From positions 84,139-148,138 of the forward strand of contig JAKCPI010005371.1 in assembly GCA_023213315.1 (NCBI GenBank): a stretch of 64,000 nucleotides of DNA, given 5' to 3'. Origin of the DNA: Euborellia annulipes (lineage: Eukaryota; Arthropoda; Insecta; Dermaptera; Anisolabididae). Within the stretch, counting starts at the first letter, position 1, and each line of letters begins with the position of its first letter. A program made the position numbers and the translations under genes. The notes under the pieces are model-generated. The model saw nothing but the letters and a program-made list of their open reading frames with translations. It had not been told where the DNA came from and ran no database searches. Of the stretch, positions 32,241-43,917 are shown in pieces.

Positions 32241-32249
32241 ATTTATTTA

Positions 32250-32310
32250 TTTTTTTACTTTCTCTTACATATATGTATATGTTAATATACATAACTTATA
32301 TATGGGCCCT
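32250..32310 (+). repeat. A-repeat terminal hairpin alone
   Basis: TTTTTTACTTTCTCTTACAT, ATGTATATGTTAATATACAT. The second arm is poorly preserved. Confidence 0.6.
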
Positions 32311-32423
32311 GTTACGCATTAGTGTGTCAAAGACCAAAAAAATTAAAAATTGAGTTAAGCACGGAGTATTGTTTCAAATGCTATAATTAATAGTATTTTT
32401 TTATGAAATATGCCCTAAAAAAA

Positions 32424-32592
32424 ATTTATATACACACACACACACAGACCATGTCGCGAAAACCACTTTTTTGGATTCAGGGGACCTCAAAACGTGAAGA
32501 TCCATCAAAATCTCGACATCGAATTTTTGACATGAATCCAATATTTTCTTTCTATAAGTATTAACATATATAGAGGTAAGAGAAAGTAAAAA
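32424..32592 (-). repeat. A-repeat copy, terminal third
   Basis: CA microsatellite, CCATGTCGCGAAAACCACTT, TGGATTCAGGGGACCTC, CATCGAATTTTTGACATG, ATATATAGAGGTAAGAGAAA. Confidence 0.85.
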
Positions 32593-32635
32593 ATATAGTG
32601 ATTTGAATATCTTTACATTTTATGAAAAAATAATC

Positions 32636-32731
32636 TCCCGTCGGGAGCGTTAAATCGTGTATTTCCGTTCTACATTGAATTTTGGATACGATCCCTCTCT
32701 ATATATTATTTATAAAAGAAAGTAAAAACCA
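32636..32731 (-). repeat. Decayed A-repeat terminus
   Basis: GGAGCGTTAAATCGTG, CATTGAATTTTGGATACG, CTCTATATATTATTTATAAA and AGAAAGTAAAAA. Confidence 0.5.
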
Positions 32732-33805
32732 TTAATGAATAATTTAATGAGCGGAATCAAACGAAGAGTGATTCCTTATTCTCCAAATTTATTCCCTAAT
32801 CAAAGAATTTTTTTATTCTAACTCCAAAAAGAGTTAGAGTTATTTCTTGCGATTTTCTTACTTAACGAATCTGAATCTGTTTTGGGTTTCTTTTGTATTT
32901 TTTAATCATTCATTTATTAAAAGAAAGATATTTTTAGAATCATCGTTATCATCTATTAAAATAATTTATCTACCTTTCTTCTTTGATCTTTGGGTGAATC
33001 AATTCTCTCTCGGCATTTTATTAATTAAAATTTAATTATATTAATTTAATTTCTTATATATTTCTTTTCCCTTTCAAAGTACGTTATAAATAAATTCATT
33101 AGCCATTATATCTAGAGGATACTTTTTGATAATTCAAAGGGATTTTTGGATAAAATTAATAATTCATTGACTATCGCCTAAATAGTTACATAAAATTAGG
33201 GTTATATCGCCTGCTGAGATACACAATTTATGAGTTAAGCCTACGAAACGTTGTTAAAACGTCTTCTCTTTTGAGTGGCAAAATGGCGAAAATATATTTC
33301 CATCTTTTGCTATTGATTCTGGCCTATTTATTTGTTGCCCGGCTATTTAAGGGGGAACTGGAGCGAAGGGGTTACGCATGTTTTTCCCGATAAGATGGCG
33401 TTGTGTGTCATAAAAAGCATGCCCAAAAAATCAAGTAATTCAAAAATTTGCCAAGAGATGTCAGAATGGTAGCTAATAATATTTAATGCATTTGGTTGAT
33501 TTTCATTGATCTTTTAACAATAAATACTTTATAAATGTTATTATATATTATGTATCTTTTATAAAAGCATAAAAATATATAAATATAGGCCAGTTATAGG
33601 CTAAAACTATATCCTTAGACTAGCCTGCCATCTATTGCAAGAATGCTGAACTAATTTGACAGTTGCTTTTTAAATACATCATCTAAGCTTATTTTAAAAA
33701 TTTCTTAATTAATATGTGATTAATAATAACAATAAATTCATTTTTAAATTAAAAAAAAAATTAAAGATTATTGGGACAGATTGTTTTTTTGTATTTGCTT
33801 GATAA
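32732..33805. other. AT-rich, no gene
   Basis: No reading frame of note. A slightly GC-richer patch lies at 33300-33430. No repeat is assigned. Confidence 0.5.
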
Positions 33806-34497
33806 CAAAAAATCTGGTGTGACTGGCGCACAGCACACAACTTTCTCTTACCTTCGGTAATCGAAAGTTGTGTACTGTGCTTGTCACACCAGATTTTTTG
33901 TGTCGACATGTATTTAGTTCCCGGCAGTAGGGAATATTTGAATTCAGATGTAAAATTTATAAGTATGGGAAAATATTTATATTTTGTAACCATGGCAACC
34001 ATTTTTCCTATCTTTCCTATGAAGCACAAGAGTAAAGTGTGCTTCAAACAATTTTGAGGGCAAAACGAGAATATACATTTGAAAGAGCATCTAAAAAATA
34101 ATTGATTTTTGAATTTTAATCAAAATCATTAGAGCGAATTTTGAGAAAATCAAAAAAAACTGAAAAAGTACATCAGTAAAGTACTAGTACTCTTTGGCCG
34201 ATTTTGATTAAAAGCTTATTTTTCCGGTCCCGGGGGTGTTTAACTTAAATATAAAATTTCAGCCTCATAGCTCAATGCCTTCATGCTTAAAATTGAACAC
34301 ACACCCACCCACCCACCCACCCACCCACCCACCCACACACCCACAGACAGACCATGTCGCGAAAACCACTTTTTGGATTCAGGGGACCTCAAAACGTGAA
34401 GATCCATCAAAATCTCGACATCGAATTTTTGACATGAATCCAATACTTTCTCTCTATATATATATTACATATATACATAGGTAAGAGAAAGTAAAAA
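33806..34497 (-). repeat. A-repeat copy 11, longest intact copy
   Basis: Second hairpin AATCTGGTGTGACTGGCGC...ACCTTCGGTAATCGAAAG...TCACACCAGATTTTTT, then ACATGTATTTAGTTCCCGG, the full body, a (CCCA)n run at 34297-34337, CCATGTCGCGAAAACCAC, and the terminus ATATACATAGGTAAGAGAAA. About 690 bp. Frames of 112, 82 and 67 codons overlapping it are repeat artefacts. Confidence 0.92.
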
Positions 34498-35489
34498 ATT
34501 AATTACGATAATTTTTTAATAAGTCATTAAAAAAATTATAGCTCGATGTTCCAATAATCTCTTATGAATTTAATTCATTAAAAAAAAACCGCATTGAAAA
34601 ATTCCTTACAATAGTCTAGTTTTTTGTAAAGTACATTTAGACGTCGCTCCTGAACCCCCTTAAGTAGGCCTATATGTTGGTTAAACTTTCAAATGCCTTT
34701 TCTCAAATTGCTGGACTTCGGACTTTCGCCTCTATGATTCTCAGCAGGCTCTCTCTCTTATTGAATAAAATCGTCGCACAACTATCAAGTAAAATTTGAG
34801 AAATGACTATACGAGAAGCTCGTGATTAGTACAGTATATTCTATTATTTTTTTGCTCTTTTATAACTTTCTATATTCTTTAGGATTGATTAAATTGAATT
34901 GACAAAGCAGAAAATAATAATAAATTTATCCTTGCCGAAAAATCAGCGTGGTAGAGGAGTTTCGGTTCTATAATTCTCTCGGCAAATAAAATTTAACTTT
35001 CAAACTAAATAGTTTTTATTAACTTTTTATTAAGGAAGTTACTGTAGATCGTTATTTCGCTCACTCTCTATCACAATCCCTATTTGTATTCTCTCTTATG
35101 ATTCATTCGATTGGATTACAGATTTTGATTATTCTCAATTATCTATCCGATTCTAGAGAAAATTTTAATTCAATTGGCATTTCTATTCTGATTTTGAAAC
35201 TGGCATTAAAATATTCAATTGGATTCGAATTGTGAATTAGCTCTTTGAATCATTCTCATTTTTAATGCACATTTAAATGACATAAAAATTGAGAGAGAGA
35301 AGGAGAGAATTAGCGTACAACGACATGTAATACATTATTTATTTGAAAATTTATTTAAGAAATTCTTGACCCAGAAAAATCGAGCTACGTCGCAACGCGT
35401 TGGTCGCGGACTGGCTGTTAATGTATAATTGTCTCCAAGTATAATTATAGAAGTTTTTAATTATGGATCACATTTATGTAATTATTTAT
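34498..35489. other. AT-rich, no gene
   Basis: Nothing recognised; ATTC-type simple sequence at 35100-35270. Confidence 0.5.
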
Positions 35490-35822
35490 TAAAAATATAA
35501 ATACTGTACAACATTTCGAATGCTTATTCTGCAGTCGTTTTCAAGTACTAAGCACTTGCTCCGACTCAAGTGAACTAACCTCTAAAGGACCATTATGTGC
35601 ATTTTATATATAACAACGTCAGTGCCATCTATATTCATTCCCATGAAGTTAGATACAATCATCAAAGCAAGTGTTTACATAAAAAGCATGTTGTTACAAT
35701 AAGTTTATTAAATTTGATTTTTTAACACAGATGGTACAAAATGGGAGCAAGTTTACATCACTTAAAAAGAACTGCAGAATAAGAAGTCGAAACGTTGTAT
35801 AGTATTTATATTTTTAATATAA
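35490..35822. mobile_element. Family F inverted-ended element
   Basis: Ends ATTAAAAATATAAATACTGT, ACAACATTTCGAATGC, TTCTGCAGT and, inverted, ACTGCAGAATAAGAAG, TCGAAACGTTGTATAG, TATTTATATTTTTAAT. The ACTGCAGAA...GTCGAAACGTT end resembles the other GAAACGT-carrying ends. The interior matches 27.9-28.0 kb. Confidence 0.6.
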
Positions 35823-36424
35823 ATAATTAATAACAAAAATGTGGTCTATAATTAAAAATTCTTATAATAATAATCAAACCACAAAATCTTTAATAAACAC
35901 GTTCTCTAAGTAGTTTGAAAAGTTCAAATTTTCAATCCACCTTTACTGTGAGCTCTACGCCACACATCGTTAGGACATATCGTATATCCCCTAACGTACA
36001 GTTTTTGATTTCTTTAATCGTGTTAAGTTGATTTTTGTTTATTAATCTACGTAGCCTATATCGCTCATTTTCTGCAATATCGTCATAATTCAAAAATCGC
36101 CCTTATTGAGTTAGTGGTACAGTAAGAAGAAGTAACAAAAGCTCTATTATCTGGCAGAGTGACATATCTGAGCTTTTCAAACTCTCAGCATTATATCTAA
36201 TTTTATTGAATCGCAAATTTTTTTTTAACTCCTTTGTTTACTTCAAAAGAGTAATATTTCAGTTAAAAAGAAGCTCTCTGGAAGGTGTACCAGTGATATT
36301 CTCGATAATAAAGAAGTAATGTGTAAAGCTACCATTTTTAATTCGAATTTCTACATAAATGTGTTAAAATTTTATTTTGTTTTTTTGATCTCTTGAAAAA
36401 ATAGAAATTTAGAGTTATACTCTT

Positions 36425-36680
36425 CAGGGGCGTATATAAGGGGGGGCCGAGGAGCCCCCCCCCCCCGAAATTTCCCAAACACATATACCTATATAGGGAT
36501 ATACAGACATCAGCGCAACAAATTTTTCCGCAGAGTGCAAAACTTTGATTCCGCAAAAGAAAAAATGTTCAGAAAAAAATTTCGGGTGAAAAAAAATTTA
36601 GTTTCTTAAAAAAAAATCTTCCGCAGAAAAATTTTTGAGTTCAGGCCCCCCGAAAAAAATAATTTCTATATACGCCTCTG
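36425..36680. mobile_element. 256 bp hAT MITE
   Basis: Ends CAGGGGCGTATATAAGGGGG and TATATACGCCTCTG. 8-base flanks ATACTCTT and ACACTCTT differ at one position. The interior has G/C-runs and repeated TCCGCAGA motifs. Confidence 0.85.
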
Positions 36681-37163
36681 ACACTCTTGCAGCAAATGAG
36701 CGATATATACATTATATAAATGAATGTTTGTTTATCCTATATCCTAAACTAACTGGACTGCATAGAGTTTTTGCTACAAAATTCTTCTGAGGTGGTTGCA
36801 TTAATTCAGATTAAGGCTGGAGAATCTCCTTTTATGAAGAGAAAACTGCATTTGTGTATCCAGGTATCCTAAATTGGAAACAAAATTTCTCGTCGAAGGC
36901 GGGTATTGCGGCCAGCAACCAAAGTTCAAAAGGCGCTCACTCCGGACCAATCAGTCTCTCCTCTCTATGATGCCTACTTTTCCGAAGACTACTGCAATAA
37001 CGTTAAATAACAAAATATTTCCTCATTTTTTTTTAAGATAAAATATCAGCTTTAAATAATAATCAGATATTTATAAAATTAGTATCCCCCACCACTTTTA
37101 TTTTTATCCATCTTTAATATACCTGAAAAACCAATGAAATACGTGGTTAAATATTCCAATAAT

Positions 37164-37202
<39 letters not shown>

Positions 37203-37389
37203 GGTTATTTAATAAACAAAGTTGATGTTATATTAGCAAATAATTCAACTTGATAGATATTATTATTACCTGTATTGTCAAATGTTTAGAATATTAAACA
37301 AAACATCTTCTATTGGATATTCATATTTTATATTTAGATAAGTATTTTTAAATAAACTAACAAACAAAAGACCCTGACTATTTAGACTC
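36681..37389. other. No gene; GC-richer patch and CT repeat
   Basis: 36890-36965 is non-repetitive and GC-richer (GGCGGGTATTGCGGCCAGC, GGACCAATCAG). A (CT)17 run lies at 37167-37200. Confidence 0.55.
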
Positions 37390-37475
37390 TAAATAGTCAT
37401 AGGAATTGGGCTAGGCGGTTGAAATTTTATATTTAAGTTAGACACCTTCTTAGGGCGTGAAAATAAGATTTAAGA
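37390..37475 (+). repeat. A-repeat fragment
   Basis: GGGCTAGGCGGTTGAAATTT, TATTTAAGTTAGACACC, TTAGGGCGTGAAAATAAG. Confidence 0.7.
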
Positions 37476-37482
37476 AAAATAT

Positions 37483-38405
37483 TTTTCTTCAGGAATGAAA
37501 GAAGAAAACGCAACCAGAATTTTTCTTTAAAAATATATTTTATCAGCTTACGTTACGGCTTTGGTCAAACCCATCCTCGGAGCTGTTAGTGGTCATCCGA
37601 GTCATACCAAGGCCAAAACGTAAGCTGTTAAAATATATTTTTTATTTTTTTATTTTTTTTTTTTTATTTTATTTATTTATTTACAACGATGATCCCATAC
37701 AGACATTCTGTCCAGTTACATGGGATCGCAAAACATACAAAAAAACACATATATATTAATATATATATATATATGTATACATATATCAAATACAAAGAAA
37801 AATAGATAGGAAATATAAAATATGCATAATACATATGTATTCACACACTCATCATAAAAGCTTACATATTAGTCTCTCTCACTGCATACTCAGAAATCAT
37901 TTTAAAAATGGGAGATCTTTCCCCCATTCTTGTCCTACTAGATCTGAGATAGAAGAGTGACCCCGACCTCAGAGCGAACGCTGGGACTCTGAAGCCTATT
38001 TTAGCTAGCAATTCGCTACAATCCCAGCGGTCGCCCAAAAGGTCGCACAAGTTCTTATAAATGGAGTCACTCCTCCTCTCAGATAAACTATTAATCTCGA
38101 ACATTTCGAGAAGTTGTTCATAAGGGACATGCACAGCAGGAAGGCCAAACTTCACAAAAAATAAGTATTTAAGAAAAACTTTCTGCACTCTCTCAATCAT
38201 ACCGATTTGAGCGGCAAAGATAGGATCCCAAATCAAGGGAACAAACTCTAGTTGATTATTAAGGAGAAGAACAAAGTTTTCAGGGTTTTCATATTTTTAA
38301 AATGTCTACAGTTTCTCTTAACCATTTTTAAAGAAAAAAATTCTGGTTGCGTTTTCTTCTAACTTTCATTCCTGATACAAATTCCACCAGCCATAAAATA
38401 CCCTT
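37483..38405 (-). mobile_element. Foldback E copy, split by a LINE
   Basis: Left part AGGAATGAAAGAAGAAAACG and CAACCAGAATTTTTC. TTACGGCTTTGGTCAAACCC and ATCCTCGGAGCTG follow, then its inverted partner up to 37640. It resumes at about 38330 with TTTAAAGAAAAAAATTCTGG, TGCGTTTTCTTCTAAC and ends GGTGGAATTTGTATC as complement. Reference copy at 47.0-47.3 kb. Confidence 0.65.
37862..38236 (-). pseudogene. LINE reverse transcriptase C-terminal domain
   Basis: A 124-residue frame contains IWDPIFAAQIGMIERVQKVF, LKYLFF, PYEQLLEMFEINSLSERRSD and IYKNLCDLLGDRWDCSELL. This is the standard tail of Jockey/CR1-like elements (IWxPxxxxxIxxIExVQKxFLxYL, LxxRRxxD, LxxLL). Its 3' region continues to about 37640, ending in an AAAT/A-rich tail. 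The upstream limit is near 38320. Insert 5'-truncated. Confidence 0.8.
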
Positions 38406-38409
38406 ATAC

Positions 38410-38681
38410 CAGCGTTTTCCAGACTGTGAGGCGCGCCTCCCTACGGTGGTGCGGACTAGACACCCTAAGGGGAGGCGGGAATATTAGCCCTCAGGACCAT
38501 TTTTCAAAATTATTGCTAGTTTTAATATAAATAAGAATAAATAAAAAAAATATTTTTATAAAAATTTATATTTTTTAGCATTAAAAATTTTTGTTTTTGT
38601 ATTAAAATGGGGGGGGGGGGGGCGTCATAAGATTAAATATTTTTAAGGGAGGCGTGGTAACATAGAGTTTGGAAACCACTG
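38410..38681. mobile_element. 272 bp hAT-like MITE
   Basis: Ends CAGCGTTTTCCAGACTGTGA and GTTTGGAAACCACTG are the CAGTGGTTTCCAAAC type. Subterminal GGCGCGCCTCCC and GGGAGGCG. Flanks CCTTATAC and ATTTAGAG do not agree well, so the duplication has decayed or the ends shifted. A G-run lies at 38607-38621. Confidence 0.7.
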
Positions 38682-39799
38682 ATTTAGAGCATAGGTTCTC
38701 AACATAGGTCCGTTTCTTCACATGGCTTTCATCTATTTTTTGACATTTCTGCGCATACAAAAAAATAATTTTTCGGGTGTAGATGTAGTAGGTAGTATTC
38801 GTGCACTGAGGGAATGCACAATATTTATATGATTCACTAAATATGTTTAAATAATCACTATAAAATATATTGGCTCGAGGTAGCTTAAGAGATTCAATGG
38901 AGCTAAGTCTCAGAGTGTCTGTGACGTGTGCTGTGACGTCATACGGCTGCCTGCTCGCAGAAATGGGCGGGGCATAGCTCCACTTTTCAAAGTTGAATAC
39001 TTAATGTAAAAATCAATTAAAAAAAAAAAAAAATACGGGACCCTTAAAATTGTCAGAACTTTCAAAATCAAAAATAAAAAAAATTCATCACACAACCCCA
39101 TTGTAGAGCATTTACTTAACGTTCATTAATTCTGTTAAATTTACTTTTTAAATAACAGGAAAAAATTTTATTCTTACTGAAAAATAAGAATTTTCTCAAA
39201 CATTTATGCTTGAAGTTGGTGGTGGTCACATCAGTTTATTTATTGCCTTTTATAGGCTTAATGTAATTGAATATTTAATAAATGAAAGCTTCAAAATATA
39301 CTTAGGCCTTTTATGAGTGAAAAATGTTCGATTAACGCAGGGGGCGAATGGTTATTAATGGGCCACTCTTCTTCTATACTTTGTGTATAATTTTTTTTAA
39401 AGTTTAGGAATAGAATTCGGGTTCTGGAAATAGAAAATCTCATTATAAAAATGGTGAAAGGAGTAATGGGGTTTTAATTAGCCCCAAGGGAAAATTAATT
39501 ATTCTAGTCATTTCTTCTCTCTATGATTAAGATCTATTATTAAAACTATAGTATAAGTAACGGAAATATATTTCTAAAGAATTCATTTGTCCTATTTAAA
39601 TAAAAAAAAAATATACTTAAATATAATATCGAGAGTGATGGTGTGAGTGACCCCTTAATTGTCCATTCATCATTTGCCATATCTAATAATCTAATAGAAG
39701 AATATTTCATTTCAATTGAATTTAATTCAATTTAGATAATACATTCCATGGAAATTCAAGAGCATAATATATTATAATATAATCTATGATATAAATATA
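38682..39799. other. No gene; small GC-rich patch
   Basis: 38915-38985 holds GTGCTGTGACGTCATACGGC (CRE-like TGACGTCA) and GGGCGGGGC (GC-box-like). No transcript can be tied to it. The rest is AT-rich. Confidence 0.45.
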
Positions 39800-40356
39800 A
39801 AAATATCTTGTGTAACAGAACTTTCTTTTACCTTTGATAAGAAAAACACATTCTTTGCTAGCAACATCAGATTTTTGTGTCGAGATTTATTTATTTTTTA
39901 TTCTTTCAGGCCATTGACCAGAGATCATTTCGCCCACTTTCTTTTACATACAATATTTACAAAATAAAAAATACATTAATATAAAAGCCAATTAATATAA
40001 AAAATACATATACAAAAACGCATTCGGAAGTAGATAATATAAAAAACAACTGTATAAAAATACATATAATACAAATAACACATTCCAAAAATAAAACTGA
40101 TCGGAAAACTGAGAGGAAGGTTATTGCGTGTCAGTCAGAGTCCTAAATTAAATATAAAATTTCAACCTCCTAGCTCTTTTCGTTTTTGAGATATTTTGTT
40201 CACAGACAGACACCATGTCGCGAAAACTACTTCTTTGGATTCAGGAGACGTGTATAGCCATCAAATTCTCGACATCGAACTTTTGACATGAATCCAATAC
40301 TTTCTCTCTCTATATATTTATACTAACATATACATATAGGTAAGAGAAAGTAAAAT
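39800..40356 (-). repeat. A-repeat copy 12 with replaced middle
   Basis: Weak second hairpin (ACTTTCTTTTACC), then TGTCGAGATTTATTT. A foreign A-rich short-period stretch occupies 39950-40100. Normal body follows from TTAAATATAAAATTTCAACC to ATATACATATAGGTAAGAG. Confidence 0.75.
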
Positions 40357-40937
40357 CAATAAATAAATAAACAATCCTTGGAAAAGTTGCTCTAAACAGA
40401 CACTATTGTGACGACTTTAATAAATGGGTCATTTTTTTTTTAATTCATAAAATGAATTAGAAAAAATGACCTCTATCTTGATGGCACACCAAAAAAAATG
40501 CTAATGAGAAGTCTACCGACAGGGTCTTTAGTCTTAATTTGATAAATGTTATTAATTAACGACTCCCCCCCCCATCTCTCTTTTGAAGAAGAAAAATTCC
40601 CAAACATTTTTATTTTATAAATATTCCCTCTACTCACTTTTTGTTTTCATGTCAAAGAATAAATACACTCCTCTTCCTCCCCCCCCCTCCCCCACCCTTG
40701 CTTTAATTCCAACCCGGGGTTTAATTAATTAGTATATAATTAGGAGGAGGCGGGTGAGTGAGTGAGTGACGCGCATGTCAGTCCCGTTGACAGACGGTGT
40801 CATAAAGGGGCGCGCGCCCTTCGTTCTCGAAACCCTAAACCTTGTTTCGCTCAACCCTTTTTTTTAATATTTAACAAACATGCAGGGTATTTTAAAAGGT
40901 GTTGCTGATAAATTAAATTCACGTCTGAAATCATGAA
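40357..40937. other. No gene; GC-rich patch
   Basis: Two C-tracts (40565-40573, 40679-40694) and GAGTGAGTGAGTGACGCGCA with GGGGCGCGCGCCC at 40752-40820. No repeat is assigned. Confidence 0.45.
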
Positions 40938-41112
40938 AAAAAAATCTGGTGTGACTGGCGCACAGCACACAACTTTCTTTTACCCTTCGGTAAGAGAAAG
41001 TTGTGCACAGTGCTGGTCACACCAGATTTTTCGTGTCGACATGTATTTAGTTCCCGCCGATATATTAGAATTCGAGATGTAAATTTTATAAATAGATATT
41101 TTCATATAAAAA

Positions 41113-41218
41113 AGGTTATCGTCAGAGTCTTATATGGCCTAAGCTGCCGAAAAGACTGTGTATGTGTGTGTGAATGTGAGTTTGAATGAGAAAAAAGTGT
41201 GAATGTTAAAAAAAAAAA
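41113..41218 (+). mobile_element. SINE-C 3' fragment
   Basis: GTTATCGTCAGAGTCTTATA, GGCCTAAGCTGCCGAAAAG, GTGTGAATGTTAAAAAAA. 5'-truncated, inserted in the A-repeat. Confidence 0.8.
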
Positions 41219-41243
41219 ATGGCAAAATGAGAATATACATTTT

Positions 41244-42854
41244 TTTTTTTATAAAAACACTTTTTTCTCATTCACAATCACATTCACACACACATACACA
41301 GTCTTTTCGGCAACTTGAAGACTTTTACGATATCCGTTATAGAGATTAATATACATATTAGGGGTATGACTTTTCGACTTTTTTTTTTGTTTAAGATTTC
41401 CTGTATCACTACTCAATGAACTTTTGCCTATTAATGACTAAAATGACGTTTATTCCATGAAACTATTAAAAAAGGTCACGCACAAACCACTTTGAAATTT
41501 TAGGTAGACTAGTCGCAGTCTTGTATAAGCCGGTATATAAGTGAGGTGTACAAAACGGGTAGTTGAGTTTTAATTAGCTTAATTTACTTAATTTGGTGTC
41601 AATTATAACTTTCAGAACCCTCTAGAAAATCCCGGAGAGGGGGAGGGGGGTAAAGGACCATCTGGTAAGGGGTTTCTAATAAAGATTTAATGATAAATTA
41701 TATAAATTCTATTTATAAAAGCAAATTTTAGTATTTTTTTAATTACATTAAATAAAAGATAGGCTGCAGCAAATGTTCGAAGAGAAAGGTACCCCAAACC
41801 CAAGTTTATTAGTTGCCAGCTCCATGTGCTGGATCGCCTTCTACGTGTTCTTATGGGCGATGAGCTCCATGGGTTGACTAAATCACCAAACATCCACTAC
41901 TTCTTTGTGCAGGATTTGATTATCAATTATAATAAATAGAAAGGAGCCTTCAGCAACGTTAAAATTAAAATTAAGGAAACAGGCGGCTGAAGAGACGACA
42001 TGAAGTTTCTCTACCACCTCACTCGTGTCTTCCATCACTTCGCTGAGAGTAATGAAATATTTTTCGTGAAATATCAACAAATTCCAAATATCAGCAATGC
42101 ACGCTGGACCTCTTGAGCCATTCTAGCCCTTCTTGAGTTTATTATGATGCCTGAAATCCGCAAAAGGTTGCGCAAAATTTGTCCATTCATTTCTTACTAA
42201 GGGGCTGATCATTAAATCAGCAGCCAATGCTTTCGCGTTGAAGATTTTAATGAACTATCTGCAGCTCTGAATTAGCAGGGTTAAATTTCTTGAAAACCCA
42301 CTGGAAAATAGATGAATTTTCAATCAACATTGCCTGAAACAACCAATGATGTGAGCGTGCGGTGCAATCAAAGATATGGAACAAGTCTACTAAGACTCCT
42401 CCCTCAACAAGCACAACCCCCCACTGAGTTTTATCCTCATCAATGACATTATTTAGAATATTTGACTTCCTTGTGTCTTTAATGACCCTATATAAGTGAG
42501 TCTAAAGCTTGTGTACAATTTTGTATCTATTTAGAGTGACTTCAAAAAATTGGCAAAAAATCTGATATATAAAATTTTCAAATCATTTTGTGCGTGACGT
42601 TTTTTTATCAAATCACCTTGAAAGTAAGAATTTATTCAATATTTAATAAAAGTTCATCATGTTATGATACAGGGATCCGAGGTTGTAAAAAAGTCATACC
42701 CCTAATACATATACTGGGTCCAGGCATTCGTATTTAATCCATTTGGTATCCAAATGGCTTAAATAAAATCATCGGACTGCCTGGGGTCCTAACCCGCGAC
42801 TTTTGGTATACGAGGTTAGGACGTTAACTAACATCTACACCAAACGCCGAGGGC
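41244..42854 (-). mobile_element. SINE-C, full length, split by a TA element
   Basis: AATATACATTTT is duplicated at 41232-41243 and 42855-42866. The tail side (CACACACATACACAGTCTTT) precedes 41360. The rest (CTGGGTCCAGGCATTC, ATCGGACTGCCTGGGG, AACCCGCGAC) follows 42704. The head ends CCGAGGGC. Confidence 0.85.
41361..42702 (-). mobile_element. 1.34 kb TA-flanked DNA element
   Basis: GGGGTATGACTTTT and AAAAAGTCATACCCC form the ends, with TA at 41359-41360 and 42703-42704. The minus strand retains two decayed frames (about 42080-41883 and 41893-41687) and a further stretch near 42440-42240 reading EDKTQWGVVLVEGG then FHIFDCTARSHHWLFQAM. These look like fragments of one former protein broken by stops and frameshifts. 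I do not recognise the transposase group. Confidence 0.65.
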
Positions 42855-42970
42855 AATATACATTTTAAAGAGCCTCAATAAAATAATTGATTTTTGAATT
42901 TTAATCAAAATCGCTGGAGAGATTTTTGGCCGATTTTGTTTAAAAGCATTTTTTTACGCCCTAGGGGGGG

Positions 42971-43504
42971 TGCTTTATCTTTATATATAAAATTCTTCTG
43001 TACGTGTGTATGTGACTGAACTCCTCCTAAACGACTAAACCAATTATGATGAAATTTTTTGTGTATGTTTGTGAGAATCCCGGACAGGTTTTAATTCACA
43101 AATAACAATAAGTTAATGAGTAATTAACAGTTAAAATAAGAAATAAATAAAAATTAGGAGAAATAGTTGCCATGGTAACAAAGTATAAATATTTACCCAT
43201 GTTTACGATTTTTTTTTATTTATTTACATTTTGAATTCTAAAATATCGGCGTAAATTTTTTGTCTGGGTACCGGGAGAGTCCCGGAAAAGATATGATTCA
43301 CAAAAAATCTTAAGTTCATGAATAATTAACTGTTTAAATATTCTCTATATATAAAAATGAATTGGGAAAAATGTTTGTATGTACCGGTATGTATATATGT
43401 ATATGTTTTATAGAAATCCACAATTTTCAATGAAGGCGAGCAAGGGGGGGGTCCAGGGGGCGCAGCCCCCGCTAGGCGTAAGCCCCGCCGAAGGCGGGGC
43501 TTTG
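42971..43504 (+). mobile_element. Helitron-like sequence with GC-rich terminal hairpin
   Basis: Two similar starts, TCTTTATATATAAAATTC (42978) and TCTATATATAAAAATG (43344), resemble the TC-TATATATAAAA 5' ends of many animal Helitrons, with GACTAAACCAATTATGATG nearby. The end has GGGGGCGCAGCCCCC and GCCCCGCC-GAA-GGCGGGGC followed by TTTG. The usual CTRR terminus is not clear, so the assignment is tentative. An A-repeat scrap lies inside at 43148-43265. Confidence 0.4.
43148..43265 (+). repeat. A-repeat scrap
   Basis: TAGGAGAAATAGTTGCCATG, GTAACAAAGTATAAATATTT, ATTTTGAATTCTAAAATATC. Opposite orientation to the surrounding copy. Confidence 0.6.
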
Positions 43505-43917
43505 TTTAAATATAAAATTTTAACCTCCTAGCTCATGGTTTAAATTGAACCCAGACAGACAGACAGACAGACAGACAGACCATGCCGCGAAAAACACTTT
43601 TTTGGATTCAGGGGACCTTAAAACGTACATCCATCCAAATATCGATATCAAATTTTTGATTATCCACGTTTCGGATGTGTATGAGACGATGGGGAAAATT
43701 AATGAGTTGACTAGCTTCAACTTTTGTCGCTCTATATTTTTGAAGGCATGGCCATAGATGCTCGGACTATCACTGCTCTACGGTGAATTCCTGGTTTGGA
43801 TTGGCCCTGATTGTTTAATTTGGAGCTCAAGTATTCTGTTGTCAACTACCTGAATGCCCGCGATGTTGTTCGTTTGAGGTTGGGTTAGCACGGTCTATGA
43901 TCATTACTTTGGTCTTA

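Larger units (their letters stand above)
40938..43675 (-). repeat. A-repeat copy 13, deeply nested
   Basis: Second hairpin 40945-41033, then TGTAAATTTTATAAATAGAT. After insertions it resumes AAAGAGCCTCAATAAAATAA (42864) to ACGCCCTAGGGGGGG (42970). It resumes again at 43505 (TTTAAATATAAAATTTTAACC) with (GACA)n at 43552-43580 and CACTTTTTTGGATTCAGG. The TATATA terminus is lost after 43675. Confidence 0.8.
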
